From the NCBI RefSeq assembly GCF_008831285.2, contig NC_045148.1:11576183-11640182 (forward strand): DNA of 64,000 bases, given 5' to 3'. Below the pieces are notes generated by a model. The model saw only the letters and a program-made list of their open reading frames with translations. It had not been told where the DNA came from and searched no databases. Below, piece by piece: positions 12,797-23,960 of this stretch. This DNA comes from Nymphaea colorata. Taxonomy: Eukaryota; Streptophyta; Magnoliopsida; Nymphaeales; Nymphaeaceae. Each line of letters begins with the position of its first letter. The first letter of the stretch is position 1. The position numbers were made by a program, and so were the translations under genes.

Positions 12797-12803
12797 TATA
12801 AAG
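12797..12803 (+). promoter_or_regulatory. TATA-like box of the 5' LTR
   Basis: TATAAAG sits in the middle of the LTR, followed 25 bp on by an 18-base poly-C run (12828-12845). This would be the U3/R border of an LTR promoter. The 3' LTR has lost this part. Confidence 0.35.
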
Positions 12804-14755
12804 GGAGTAATGCAACCCCCCTTCCATCCCCCCCCCCCCCCCCCCTTCTCTCTATACACATAATTCGAGTTTACTAGAATCCACATATTTTTGGCATAAT
12901 TTCAAAGTGGTACTCAAAAAGGCTTGGCTCAAAGGAAATCAAATTTTTTAGAATGTTTGGTCTAAGTCTTGGTTCAGGCTGCAGTGCCATTCAACATAGA
13001 CTCAACCAAGCTAAGTGCAAAGGTTGTGGGAGCAGGCTCAGTCAGGTATCCAGGTTCAGGTAATTTCTTTTTCTCTCCTCTTTCTTTTCTTATGTGCAAT
13101 TGAGTTCTTTTTCTTTCTTTTCTTTTCTTTTATGCATGTTTTAATTTAATTTTTTTCTTGCTTAGTTCCTATGTTTTCTTTATTTACTTTAGTAATGCTC
13201 TAGCTTAATTTTTGTTTTTCTAGAATAGATTTAATTTAATGTCAATAGGCTAAACTTATGGGTCAGATATTCCCCTCTTATCCCTCTCTATTTCTTTTAA
13301 TTTCATATTTGACGTTTAGTTATTTCTTCATTTGAAATTATGCATGTAGATAATTTCTCTTATTTTTTCATTAACCATTCATGCTTAGTTATTTTAAATA
13401 TGCCCCTAAATCACAATGCACCCACGTACCCACATGTTTGAAACTACATCAGGTCAGCCTAGTAGCTTACTCTGTGGTGTTAGCCCCAGTATGTGAACAC
13501 CTGGATTCAGAGTAGTCCTTATGCATGACCATATTCAAAATCTTAGCTTTTCTATAAAATGTTTTCAAAATCAAGTTCTTCAAATGGCTTCAAGAACCCT
13601 AAATCGTGTAGGTGTGTGGAGTTCAAACTTAGTCTAAGCCCTCTAAGACATAAATCATAACTGGTCTTAGAGTACACTATCTATGAGCCAAGTGTCATGG
13701 CCTAGACCTAGCCAATCTCTATAGAACTCATCAATACAAGATGATAAAGCACATATTATGAATTGTGTGACTTGACTAGGACCAAACCCTCCTACTCCAT
13801 TCAAGCTCATTCCTAAGTAGGTTCAAACCTACCTTAGTCAGGAGTGAGCCCAATTCCCTTTGCCCAGCCTGCCTTAATTATCTAAATCTTAGTCCAATTG
13901 GACTAGTTTGAATCATGAAATCTAGAGTGGTCTTAATGATTCTGAATTTAATTAGATAGAATTTGCATCTAAGTATAGTATTTTGGATTTCAGATTTTTT
14001 ATCCTGGATATTGGATTATAAATCTTAGTTTTTGAATCTCGGATAAGAGATTTTGGACTTTAGATATGTTGGATCATGGATATTGGATTCTGAACCTTGT
14101 ACACTAAACTGTAACTCGATTCACAAGGAATTGGATTAAGAATCAATGACTTTGAATCATGATTTAGAGGATTAAATCTTAGATACAAGACCAAGATTTA
14201 CTGGATTTTAGACCTCCAAGTTAGGATTATGAGTTTCAGCTTCATTTCATGATATCTTAGACCTCCATAATATTTTCTATCTAAAATTGAGAGCAACAAC
14301 TTCATTAAAATTTCCTGGATCATGATTTGAAAATAGTTTTGGTTCTCTTTTTCCCCTAATAGGTCCATGTACCTCCTGAAACCCAGTAAAAAAATGGACT
14401 CTAGGTCTACATGGCCTAGTTTCACATGCACCATATTAAACTTAGCACATGAATTTGTCAGTGATGATGCAAACATGAACAGACATCAACTTGATTTCTA
14501 CTTCTTCACCAGTCCATCTCTAAGATACACTTAGACTTTAAAACATGCATGATTTTAAGATCTCTAAGATCTCTAAGATCCACTTAGTCTTTGGTATGAT
14601 TATCCTTGGTAAAGGTGCTAATAATTGTCAAATGTCATACCGATAGGTTGGATCCCGTCTCTCGAAATCCCACATAAGGAAACAAAGGCAAGTACAGGTA
14701 ATTACATCTCATTTATATGGTCTGCATGTAAAATGAAAATTTTATATGTAAACAA

Positions 14756-14776
14756 TTGGTGGCATTCATTATGGGA
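14756..14776 (+). other. Degenerate primer-binding site of the LTR element
   Basis: TTGGTGGCATTCATTATGGGA lies at the exact end of LTR similarity. It matches the frame of the TTGGCGCCGTCTGTGGGAA sequence that begins the internal region of many plant Tat/gypsy elements, as I remember it. The call rests on position plus partial match. Confidence 0.55.
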
Positions 14777-15528
14777 CCTATCACTATCGAACTAGACAAA
14801 AACTGTTCCAATTTTCTATGCTCATGATGTCATCCCTCCCTTAGAGCCACTCAGGTATCCTCATGATGTATGCGTGTATTTCTAATGTGCATTAGGACTT
14901 AGAATTGAAAAAGATTTTTCATGCTCACTTATATATAAGATTATATATTATTCTCTCTCAATATAGGGGTTGTTTGATACTATGTTTGCTTTTCTTTCTG
15001 ATTTTAACTCTTTTCTTAAGCCACATTGCATTAGAGCCAATTGATTGTGCATGCTCTCACATATTTTAAAATTTTCCTTTTACCTTTATGTCTCAATCAT
15101 TATGTCGTGGAAGACCTTTTTGTATGCATTAGCTTGAGGTGAGCCTAGACCAACTCATTGGAGGGAGGTATTGGCCCTCCCCTCACCCCTATTGAGACAT
15201 TAGTCTGGTATATAGGTGAATGATTAAGGAGAACGAAGACCCTTTACCCTTATAACCATGTATGGAGGAGTCTATGTCATGCACTTTGGATTTCTTATCA
15301 AGGTGTATGGGCATATCTGATATATGGAACAACTATTCTCAAATCCTAGATATCTAGTTTAGGTGACCAAGCTATTTTTCAACATTTGCATGATAGAGCC
15401 ATGTCTTTCGGGAGTGTTTTTTGATGCATTCTGTGTATGTTTCAATTGACTATATTATTGTCACTTTTATATTTACCACATTTTATCAACACCATGCACC
15501 AGTTTTTTCATAAAAAATTAGATGGACT
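14777..15528 (+). other. Untranslated leader of the LTR element
   Basis: Between primer site and first coding remnant. No protein pattern or strong repeat is seen. A long leader of this kind is usual in Tat/Ogre elements. Confidence 0.45.
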
Positions 15529-16917
15529 TTGCAAAAAGAAACCTTATCTTTCTATGTCAAAATCATCCAAGATTTTCTTCTCCTATGTTGTCTTTTAGGG
15601 TCCCTTCAACTTATCAAAGTCAAAATTGTCATTCATTTGGAACCTCCTATTGGATCGACCCTGACTGGTATTGTCTCATCACCTAGTCTGGCCATCATTT
15701 ATTTGTGTGTCCATTTACATGTTTGCCCTAATCCACACTATGTCATTTTTATTAGTCACTATGATCACGATATTTTTTGGTGGCCACATTGTACATTTCT
15801 TCTTAAAGGTGACCCAAATACTAGGTTCATTATTGCAAATGGACTTGCGCTAGGCTGGTACCCACAGTGGTTTGAGCAATTTGTGGAGGTTTTTCCCCCC
15901 ACGTAGATGACTGTGGTGTGGAAACAGTGGCATTATCAGCGAGTCGTCAGATCAATAGCCACATGATACATGCTTTGTTGAAAGGTGGAACCCATATTAA
16001 TCCACATTTTCGTTTCCTTTTGGAGGGATGGTGCCTTTCATGAACAAGTTTACTTACGTCTTGGGTCTACAAGAGCTAGTAGGACATCCCAAAGAGTCAA
16101 TATTTGTCACCAATTCCAAAGTCATCAACTACAAGGACCTGCTATATATGCTTACATGCATCAAGAGCTAGGACCTCAAGAAGAAGGAGATCAATCTTTC
16201 TTTAGACTGGTGGACTTTCATGCACATTTTGGAGGCTTAACAGAGATGATGAAGGCCAGATCGCCCAATCTACAACACAGGACCAAGGAGGTGATATAAT
16301 CTACACGGCAGGATTCACTGCCTTCTTCGAAGGACAGGGCACTATGGATTATGTGTTCTCCAACTATTTAAGATGTAGGGGAACATCAAGACTCGGTGAC
16401 TTTCACTTGCCATGGCTGGTCTTGCATTTCTTTTCAAATGACTCACTCGGTTTGTCATGGGAGACTCTAACATGATAGACGACTACCTCTTGTTTCTTAT
16501 ATGAGTGATTAAATATAAGCTTGTCATCCAAAAGGTTCGAGTTTTCATGCCCACATGCAACAACCTTTTATCACTACATGCATATAGGCATGTATTAGAT
16601 GACCTGGTCGAGGAGTGCATTGTCCATGATTTTTTCTACAGGAAGGAGCAGGTGGCTCGTTACACAAACCATGACAGGAGGAACAATATTCTTTTCAGCG
16701 GTGTGTGGCATAGATCTCTAAGAGGCAGATGGACTTTTATATGATCAAAGGAGACTACAACATAATCGCAGATTTTAATCTTGACAACAAGGAGTGGCAG
16801 GATATTTGTAGTCTGGTTGAGGTAGCTTGGTCCTCTGTTGGGATTGAGATCTTTGTGTATGGGAACCAGCTAGGTCTAATGAAGTGGTGGGAGACTATCT
16901 GTCCCACTTCATATTGA
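15529..16917 (+). pseudogene. Extra ORF upstream of gag (Ogre ORF1-like)
   Basis: Three overlapping frames (15529-15906, 15985-16299, 16505-16917) read like one protein broken by frameshifts. It has hydrophobic and aromatic stretches such as HDIFWWPHCTFLLKGDPNT, and IIANGLALGWYPQWFEQF ends the first part. It lies between leader and gag, where Ogre-type elements carry an additional ORF of unknown function. I assign it by position and composition; no motif proves it. It is non-functional. Confidence 0.5.
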
Positions 16918-17159
16918 CATTTGAGTCTTTGTTATGAAAATATTTACCATTTAATGATATTTTGATCTTTCATTTTTCTTCCATTTTGCCAATAAATATA
17001 TGTCTTCTCCTTTCATGTTCCCAAAATAATGTTATTTTTACCTCTTTTCCAAGCTAACATGTTCTTTTTAGGTAAAATATTTATAAGGATTTATCATATC
17101 TCCCCATGCAATGTTGCAAGGTAAAAAGGAGAGAGAGCACCTGAGAATCAGGAGGAAAT

Positions 17160-17990
17160 GAAAAATCTTCCTTAGGTGGACCCTACATTTATGCCGGCAA
17201 TACAAAAAATGATCCAGCAGATGATGAATCAAGTTGTGTTAGTAGGACCAAGTAACAAGAATTTTGAAGGCTCCATCATGGACAAGCAGCCTGAGATCTC
17301 CATAAGATGTGTCACAATTCCAATCTAGACCCATATTGAGGAAATGAAAAAGGTTGTTTGATGGATTTAGAACAAGGGCAAAACAACTTAGTCTAGATGG
17401 GACCATCTGTGAATGGCTGGATGATGAGGACCTTGAGAAACTCTCAAGAAAATTCAACAAGTTCAAAGGAATGAATAACCCACACATACATCTATCAATA
17501 TTCTTTGCCAAATGTGAGAAGTTTTGTGACAACAATAAGGCATTGTGCATTCGTTTCCCTTGAAGCTTGGAAGGTGATGCCACTTAATGGTACTTAGAGA
17601 CCATTGACTCAACCTAACTGAGGAAATTTAATGCAGTGGTCAATGCCTTCATTGAAAAATGTGAGCCAAATTTGTCAGTCATGCCAACTATCAACACCCT
17701 TATAAACCTCCGGTAAGAGTCTAAAGAATCAGCCAGGGAGTATATCCATAGATGGCAGACATCAAGTTTAAAGCTTCATACTCTAGTGCCAAAAGTCCAC
17801 CCTTTAACCATGATCCTTGAGGATTTTCAAAAGCACGTCCGCCACCATCTTGTAGTACATTTTTTGAATGCACATTTTAAGATCTGGCCAAAAAATCAGC
17901 GCATATCGAGATTGCCATCAAGAATGGCTACTCCATACAGAAATAGGCTAGAGCAGTAATAACAAAAAGAAAAACTACAAGAACTCAAAT
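17160..17990 (+). pseudogene. gag remnant (retrotransposon capsid domain)
   Basis: Pieces in changing frames match the plant gypsy gag domain. NPHIHLSIFFAKCEKFCDNN is followed by a stretch ending in an F-P-x-S/K-L-E-G-D-A motif and W-Y-L. Further on come an N-A-F-I-E-K-C segment, ESAREYIHRW and a final HVRHHLV-like part. The order P-H-H-L-F, then FP-L-G-A-WY, then F-E-R-W is the usual layout of Retrotrans_gag. At least four stops or frameshifts interrupt it. Confidence 0.7.
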
Positions 17991-18639
17991 AAAAATCATG
18001 TTCATGCCCTCTTTGTTAACAAGGACTCAGCTATCAATGCATAGCCCAACCAGCCAAGTCAGCAGCATGGCTATAATGGCAAGGGAGACAACAAGAAAGA
18101 GAAAAAACCATAGTCCAATAGTAGCAGTGATAAAAATCCAACCTAGACGCGAGGCGAGAAATTCACTCATAGTAGAAAAAAGAGGAGATTCTAAAGTATC
18201 TCTTAGCAGAAGGTCTTTGTCACTTACCACATATATCAGATCGTCAAGAAATGAAGCAGAGAAGAAAGGACCAATTCTGCAAGTTTCATCATGCTTTGAG
18301 TCATAGCACAAAAGACTATATACTGTTCAAGCACATTATTCAAGATTATATTCAAAAAGATCTATTTACTGAGGACATCACTCTAGAAGTATAGAAAGAC
18401 CCATTCAGGAACCATGACAAGGACACAATTTTCGTAGTCGATGACATGGCCAGGACCATATTAGGCCACACATAAGAAGTGGTGGTTATGGCAGTCAAAA
18501 TAGACCTATGCAAAAGCAGCTAGACTTCATCTAAGCCCTCAGCAAGAAAGTGACGACAATAAGAATCAAAGCTACAGTGTTCATGCCCATCAAAAAGCTA
18601 GTATATAAGTTGAAAGAGACAACTACAATTACCAAGTCT

Positions 18640-19090
18640 CATCTCAAGGTGTCTCAATAGGGGATTAAAAGAGAGGATAAAAATGACCATGACCGAGTTG
18701 ATGGTTTATCTTAGAGTTTGTGAGGCTTTGTAGATCACCATGACCGAGTTTGTGAGGCTTTGTTGATGCCATGGCATGAACATCCTACATGTCCTAATAA
18801 ATGGAGGAAGAAATCTGAACATCTGCCAGAAGATGACTGCCAGAGCCTTGGGCCTTAAAGATGACCATTACATGTCTAATGATATGACAATCTATGACTT
18901 TGACTGTAATAAAAGGACGATGAAATGAAAGATATATTTGGACTTGCATGTTAACTTCATTGTTCATTCAGTCCTCTTCTATGTGGCGGATGTGTGACCA
19001 TCTTACAACCTACTACTCAGATTGTCATAGATCTATGAGGCAAACACTATACCATCCACTTTGCATTACTGCAGTAAATGGAGTCGTGGA
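18640..19090 (+). pseudogene. Aspartic protease remnant
   Basis: Reads HVLINGGRNLNICQKMTARALG, then FYVADV-PSYNLLL and ANTIPSTLHYCSKW. This is the plant gypsy protease pattern (LIDxGSSxN ... YNxLLGRPW ... PSTLH). The catalytic Asp of D-G is Asn (codon 18800-18802), so the enzyme would be inactive even without the stops. A short local duplication of the phrase TTTGTGAGGCTTTGT occurs at 18715-18765. Confidence 0.7.
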
Positions 19091-20169
19091 TACACTATTA
19101 CAACGGTCTTGGCTGAACATCTTGAGGAAAGTCTTCCATCACCCATGATTCATCGCTTGCATGCACTATTGAAATGCCAAGCGTCCAGCACCCCTGATAA
19201 GGCATATCTAAAAGATAACCTTGACTACTTAGACATGAATGAGTTTGAGATCACATAGCAGGTCAACATGGTCAAAAGGAGGGGGCCCGACTTTCTACAA
19301 GCTTGGAGGCTGAATCAATGAGATAGCTATCAAGGACATCTTTTGTATGAAGTTTTTGCAAAACTATTAAAAGAATTTCATCTAACGATCAAGTGGGATA
19401 CAAGCCCTACACAAGTTTGAGAGTTAATGAAGCTAACATCAATGAACCTATCAGCAGCAGAGCCTGACAAGGGCACAATAGGCTTCGGTTACAAGAGTAA
19501 GACCACCAAAGTAAAAGCCAATGAATAGTCCAAGAAGAAACAAGGAGCCTAAAGAGAATATCATTGTCATTATTTCATTTTTCCTTGCCTTTTCGATGAC
19601 TTATTGTAGGGATGGTGGGGCCCCCCATTCTTTCAAATTTATCAATAAAGTTCAACAAGTTTTTCCATACCCCTATGCCTCTCTATATTCTCATTCTCAT
19701 TATTTATTTACTATGCACATTTAGCTTATTTTCTTCTCACATTCTTTACAAGATCAAGATGGCCTTCAAACTCATCTGCAAATAGGTCATCAATTGCAAG
19801 ATCAGGCAGCAGAAGAATTTGCATGTCTATGAGATTAAAAAACAAGCAGAAACAGTTCAACAGGTAGAACTAGTCCAACAAACAAAACTGCCAGATTCAC
19901 AGCTAGATTCTATAAATTGGCTAAATTACAAAAAAATCAACTACCAACCCTACTAAACAAATCCCACCAAGGAGGTGAACAATGGGACCACAAAAGATCA
20001 AAAATGGTATAGGTTGGTGTGAACTTGGATTCAGAAGAAGAAGAAAATCTTGTTCATTTTCTGAAAAGCTATAAAGAAGTTTTAATCTAGATATATGAAC
20101 ACATGCTAGGATTGAACCCAAACTAATGGAATACAGACTGATCTTGAAACTTGGGAGCCATCCAGTCAA

Positions 20170-20790
20170 GTAGAAATTGAGTAAACTGGACCCATGAGTT
20201 GAAGATAAGGTCAAAGAAAGAATGGAAGATCTGCTGAGAGCCAAGTTTATCAAAATCATTGACTATCTTGAGTGGCTAGCCGACATAGCAGTTGTACCAA
20301 AGAAAAATAGGAAGGTCTATATTTGCATTGACTTCAGAAACCTCAATAAGGCCACACTAAAAGATGAATAGCCTTTGCCCAATATCAATCTATTAGTTGA
20401 CAGCATAACCAGCCATGTCATGTTTTTTCATGGATGGACACTTTAGCTATAGTTAGATCAAGTTAGCACCTAAAGATCAACCCAAGACATCATTTACCAC
20501 TCCTTGAGGTTGTTTCTGCTATATAGTGGTGTCGTTTGGGCTGAAGAATGCGGGTGCAACATATCAAAAAGTTATGGCAACCATTTTCATGATCAAATGC
20601 ACTAGTTCATGGAGACATACGCATATAATATTCTAGTAAAGTCCAAGTTGTGTCAAGGTCATATTGGCGTTTTGACTCAAGTTTTTGATAGGTTGCTCCA
20701 AAACAAGTTGAGATTAAGTCCCCAAATGTGCATATTTAGCATTGAATTAGGCAAATTCTTGATGTATATGATAAGCAAATGGTCATTGAA
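20170..20790 (+). pseudogene. Ty3/gypsy reverse transcriptase remnant
   Basis: FIKIIDYLEWLADIAVVPKK, then ICIDFRNLNKATLKDE and P-L-P-N-I are the classic start of plant gypsy RT (fingers and motif A region). The position of the YVDD box reads YAYN (20618-20629), so both motif C aspartates are gone. Frames change at least three times. Downstream text (VFDRLLQNKLRLSP) matches the thumb start. Confidence 0.8.
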
Positions 20791-20989
20791 GTGGGCCCTA
20801 CTAAAGCCAAATCTATCATCAACATGTTAGGCCCAACCACTTTTAATGAACTATGGAGTTTGCAAGAGCGGATGCAAGCAATTTCATGTTTTATTTGCAA
20901 TCTAGCTCTTATATGCAAGCCATTCAATCAACTTCCTAGAAATGGCATCAAGTTCGAGTGTGGCCCATAGTATCAAGAATCATTTGAAT

Positions 20990-21410
20990 GCATCAAGACA
21001 TATCTACTCAATCCACTAATTTTAAAGCCACCAATCTTGGGACACCACTACTGGTATACATTTTTGTTAACAACTCTTTCTATGAAGGACTTTTAACATG
21101 ATACAAAGAAGGAAACTAAATTGAAGATGCCATATATCATGTCTGCAAGACCTTCGTTTAATATGAGAAGAAATACTCAAATAACATGTCACTCTCTTGT
21201 TTGGATGTGTCAAAAATTAAGACATTATCTACTTTCATGTGAAGTTAAGGTTGTCTCAAGGTTAAATCCACTCAAGTATATTTTAGAGCAACCATTTCTC
21301 ACAAGAAGAATCGCTAAATGGCAAGTACTACTAATGCAATATGGCTTGGAGTACATTTATCAGAAACCCATCAAGGGACAAGCTTTGGCTGATTAGTTAG
21401 CGGACTTCCT
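20990..21410 (+). pseudogene. Gypsy RNase H remnant
   Basis: Contains LKYILEQPFLTRRIAKWQVL and then YGLEYIYQKPIKGQALAD, the C-terminal half of gypsy RNase H (…PLKYILxxP…GRxAKWxxLLxEYDIxYxxxKxIKGQAxAD). Only this half is readable as one frame (21121-21396). A stop follows the last D. Confidence 0.8.
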
Positions 21411-21985
21411 ATTTGCTGAAGAGCTAAAGGACGATGATGATTTTTCATATGAGCAAGTCTTACATATTCAAACTACTCAGTCATAGACAATGTTTTTTGA
21501 TGGCTCCAAGAACATGGTTGGAACATGTTTTGAGATTCTTCTACTCACCCCCGAGAAGGAGATGATCCCTTATTCTCTTAGACTTGGATTCACATGCACT
21601 GAGAACATGGCCGAATAAGAAATTCGATTCATGGACTCAAGATGTTGTTCAATTTTAATGACATAAAGGTCTATAAGTATCATGATTCTCTACTTATTGT
21701 AAACCTAGTCAATGAAAAAAGAAAGATAAAATATTCTAAGTTAACACCATATCGGGAAGTCACTCGAGCCTTGGTACAAAAATTCAAGGAATTCGAGATA
21801 TTTCATGTCAAGAGGGAGTTCAATCAACTCTCAAATGGTCTGTCCAGTCTAAGATCCATTACTACATTCAAGAAAAATGAGCCATGCAGAGCTTTCGAGA
21901 TTGAGAGATTGACTCAATCTTTGTGTCACCCAATAGAACAAATAAATCAAGTTGAATCAAATGAAAATCCTCGGTATTAGAAGAT
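21411..21985 (+). pseudogene. Second (archaeal-type) RNase H remnant, aRNH
   Basis: Reads MFFDGSKNMVGTCFEILLLTP (21490 on), then a CTENMAE-x-E element. After a frame change come NLVNEKRKIKYSKLTPY and FKEFEIFHVKREFNQLSNGL. This is the FDGA...G.GAVL.SP / C.NN.AEYEA / Y...V..L...F....H.PR..N..AD.LA layout of the extra RNase H domain found in the Tat clade. The final Asp of AD is Asn. This domain is the strongest evidence for lineage. Confidence 0.75.
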
Positions 21986-22001
21986 CAAGAATTAGTTAGA
22001 A

Positions 22002-22710
22002 ATGGGTGACTTCCCTTTTGGATATGTTCAACAAAGAATAGAGAGAAATACAGCACATGTCAGGCCAATATTTCATTTCAGTAGGATATTATATGGACAG
22101 GGCTTTAGCTTTGAATATTCACAATGTCTTGACAAGAAAGAAGCTCAAGAAATGATCCGAGAATATATTGACCAAGATTCAAAATCAAGCATCACTTTTC
22201 AACACCCTACTTTTCACAAGCATTTTGCCATAGAATACATTGACCAAGATACTAATTTGAATCATGGAAACATGGAAACTCTCCAGGATTAGCATGAAAA
22301 ATTGCATGATGCTCAGAACTCCTACCAACGCCACTCCAGCAAAATTGGCATATGGCATAGATATGGTCCTCCCATTATATTTACAAAAGCTCGGTCCCGT
22401 ATTTTCATCCCTTATTGAACTTCCTATAGACTAATATCAAAAGCAGCAGATGCTACAATTAGATCTACTCCATGAAAAAAAAATGATGAGCTGCTGAACA
22501 TGCAGAGGTGTACCAGCAAATATAGTCCAATACTACACCAAATCAGTGATAGAACAAAATTTCAAAGTCAATGAGCTAGTGTTGAGATCAATCATTCTAT
22601 GGAAGAATCATTCTGTGGAAACTGGGATGTGTCTTATGTCATCAAAAAAGTTTTGTCAGGCAATTCATACCGATTGGTCTCTGCCGAAGGGGTTGAATTC
22701 TCTGATTCTA
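22002..22710 (+). pseudogene. Integrase remnant with core deleted
   Basis: 22002-22180 encodes the linker before the zinc finger (YGQGFSFEYSQCLDKKEAQE), homologous to the fragment at 83-274. From about 22310 the text is already the C-terminal part: TPAKLAYGIDMVLPLYLQ, then at 22630-22735 GNWDVSYVIKKVL and YSKRLY. The HHCC finger and the whole DDE catalytic core, normally about 250 residues between them, are missing, so a deletion lies near 22190-22310. Confidence 0.75.
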
Positions 22711-22979
22711 TAAATGCTCTTTATTCAAAAAGATTATATATATAATCCAGTTGTATCAAGAATTTTTTATGACTACAATCTTCTTTGATGGACAAACTAA
22801 TCTCTCTCTCCCTACTCACACATTCACTATCTTTTATGTTGGGCATCTTTTTAAATGACAAAAGTAGCACAAGTGTCACTAAGGAAATGGCCACAAACGT
22901 TTGTTTTAACAAGGACAATTTCAAGGGCTTCTAAAGTTAAAAGCAATCAGATCCATAAGTTTTCCCATCATACAAGTTT

Positions 22980-23960
22980 TGTGATATTTTCAAGAGCATC
23001 AAGTTTTCAAGTATTTGATGCAAGTCTTTCAAATTTTGCATGTTAGTGTACATATATGTTTCCAATTTTGCACATTAGTGCACATAGGATTTTCGCATCT
23101 CACACCTCGGTGCACCTAAGTTTTCAATTTCACACAATAGTGCACAAAAGTTTTCCTATTTTGCACCTCAATGCACAATTTCAAAGTTTGCATACAAACT
23201 GCTAAATTTGTGCATTGGCACACTCAAGTCTTCCAATTTCACACAAATTTCTAATATTTCATGTTTTCGCACATGATTTCATGCGTTAGCACACTCAAAT
23301 TTTAGAGGCTTACAAGTTTTGTGCTTCAACACACCATTTTTTTGTTTCAAGACACCATTTTCATGCTTCAGCATAACATTCATGTGCTTTAGTGTATGCA
23401 AGTTTTACAATAACATGCATTGGTATAAGATTTGGTGCTTTGATGCCCCCAAGTAACTTGCCTTGACATAAGATTTCACACTTCGGCACATATAAATAAA
23501 CATACCAATTTACATAAGTTTTTAAAATCTTGTGTTTTGGATAAGAATTTATGCTTCAACACGCAAAAGTAAACATGCTTTGGCATAAGTTTGTGTTTTG
23601 GTGCACACAAATAAATGTATTAGTGCATAAATTTCATACTTGGGTGTGCACATTAATTCTTGTGTTTCAGTGTAAGATTTCATGCTTTGGTGCACACAAC
23701 AAACGTACTTCGGTATAAGATCTTGTACTTTGGTACACCAAGTAAATGTGCTTTGACATAAGATTTGCCCTTCGGTGCACACAGTAAAGATACTAGTTTA
23801 CTGAAGATTTCAAACTTCTATACTTTTGCATAAGAGACATAAGATTTTGCGCTTTAGTGCACACAAGTAAATGTACCATTGCAAAAGATTTTGCACTTCA
23901 ATGCATGCACCTCAACACATGATTTTGTATTTCAGTGTGCACAAGCATGACAAGCTTTAC
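22980..23960 (+). repeat. Imperfect tandem repeats in the 3' non-coding region
   Basis: About 20 degenerate units of roughly 40-50 bp. A consensus theme is TTTGGTGCACACAAGTAAAC followed by a CTTCGGCATAAGATTT-like part. Early units are closer to TTTTGCAC...AGTGCACA. Further isolated copies occur near 25065-25130. It lies between integrase and 3' LTR, the place where Tat/Ogre elements are known to carry variable tandem repeats. Confidence 0.8.

Larger units (their letters stand above)
11640..14754 (+). repeat. 5' LTR of the Tat/Ogre-like element
   Basis: Shares long collinear similarity with 26318-28991, for example the ACCCAGTAGGCTC segment (11735 and 26425), the stretch near 14090-14232, and the final GTACAGGTAAT...ATGAAAATTTT block. 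The 3' boundary is set by the primer-site-like sequence at 14756. The 5' boundary is uncertain; faint similarity may reach to about 11500. It is longer than the 3' LTR, partly because of a 131-bp tandem duplication at 12417-12672 and a poly-C run. Confidence 0.8.

Noticed and set aside
22980-23960. CRISPR-like array
   Set aside because: Units are contiguous and degenerate with no unique spacers, and the context is a plant retrotransposon.
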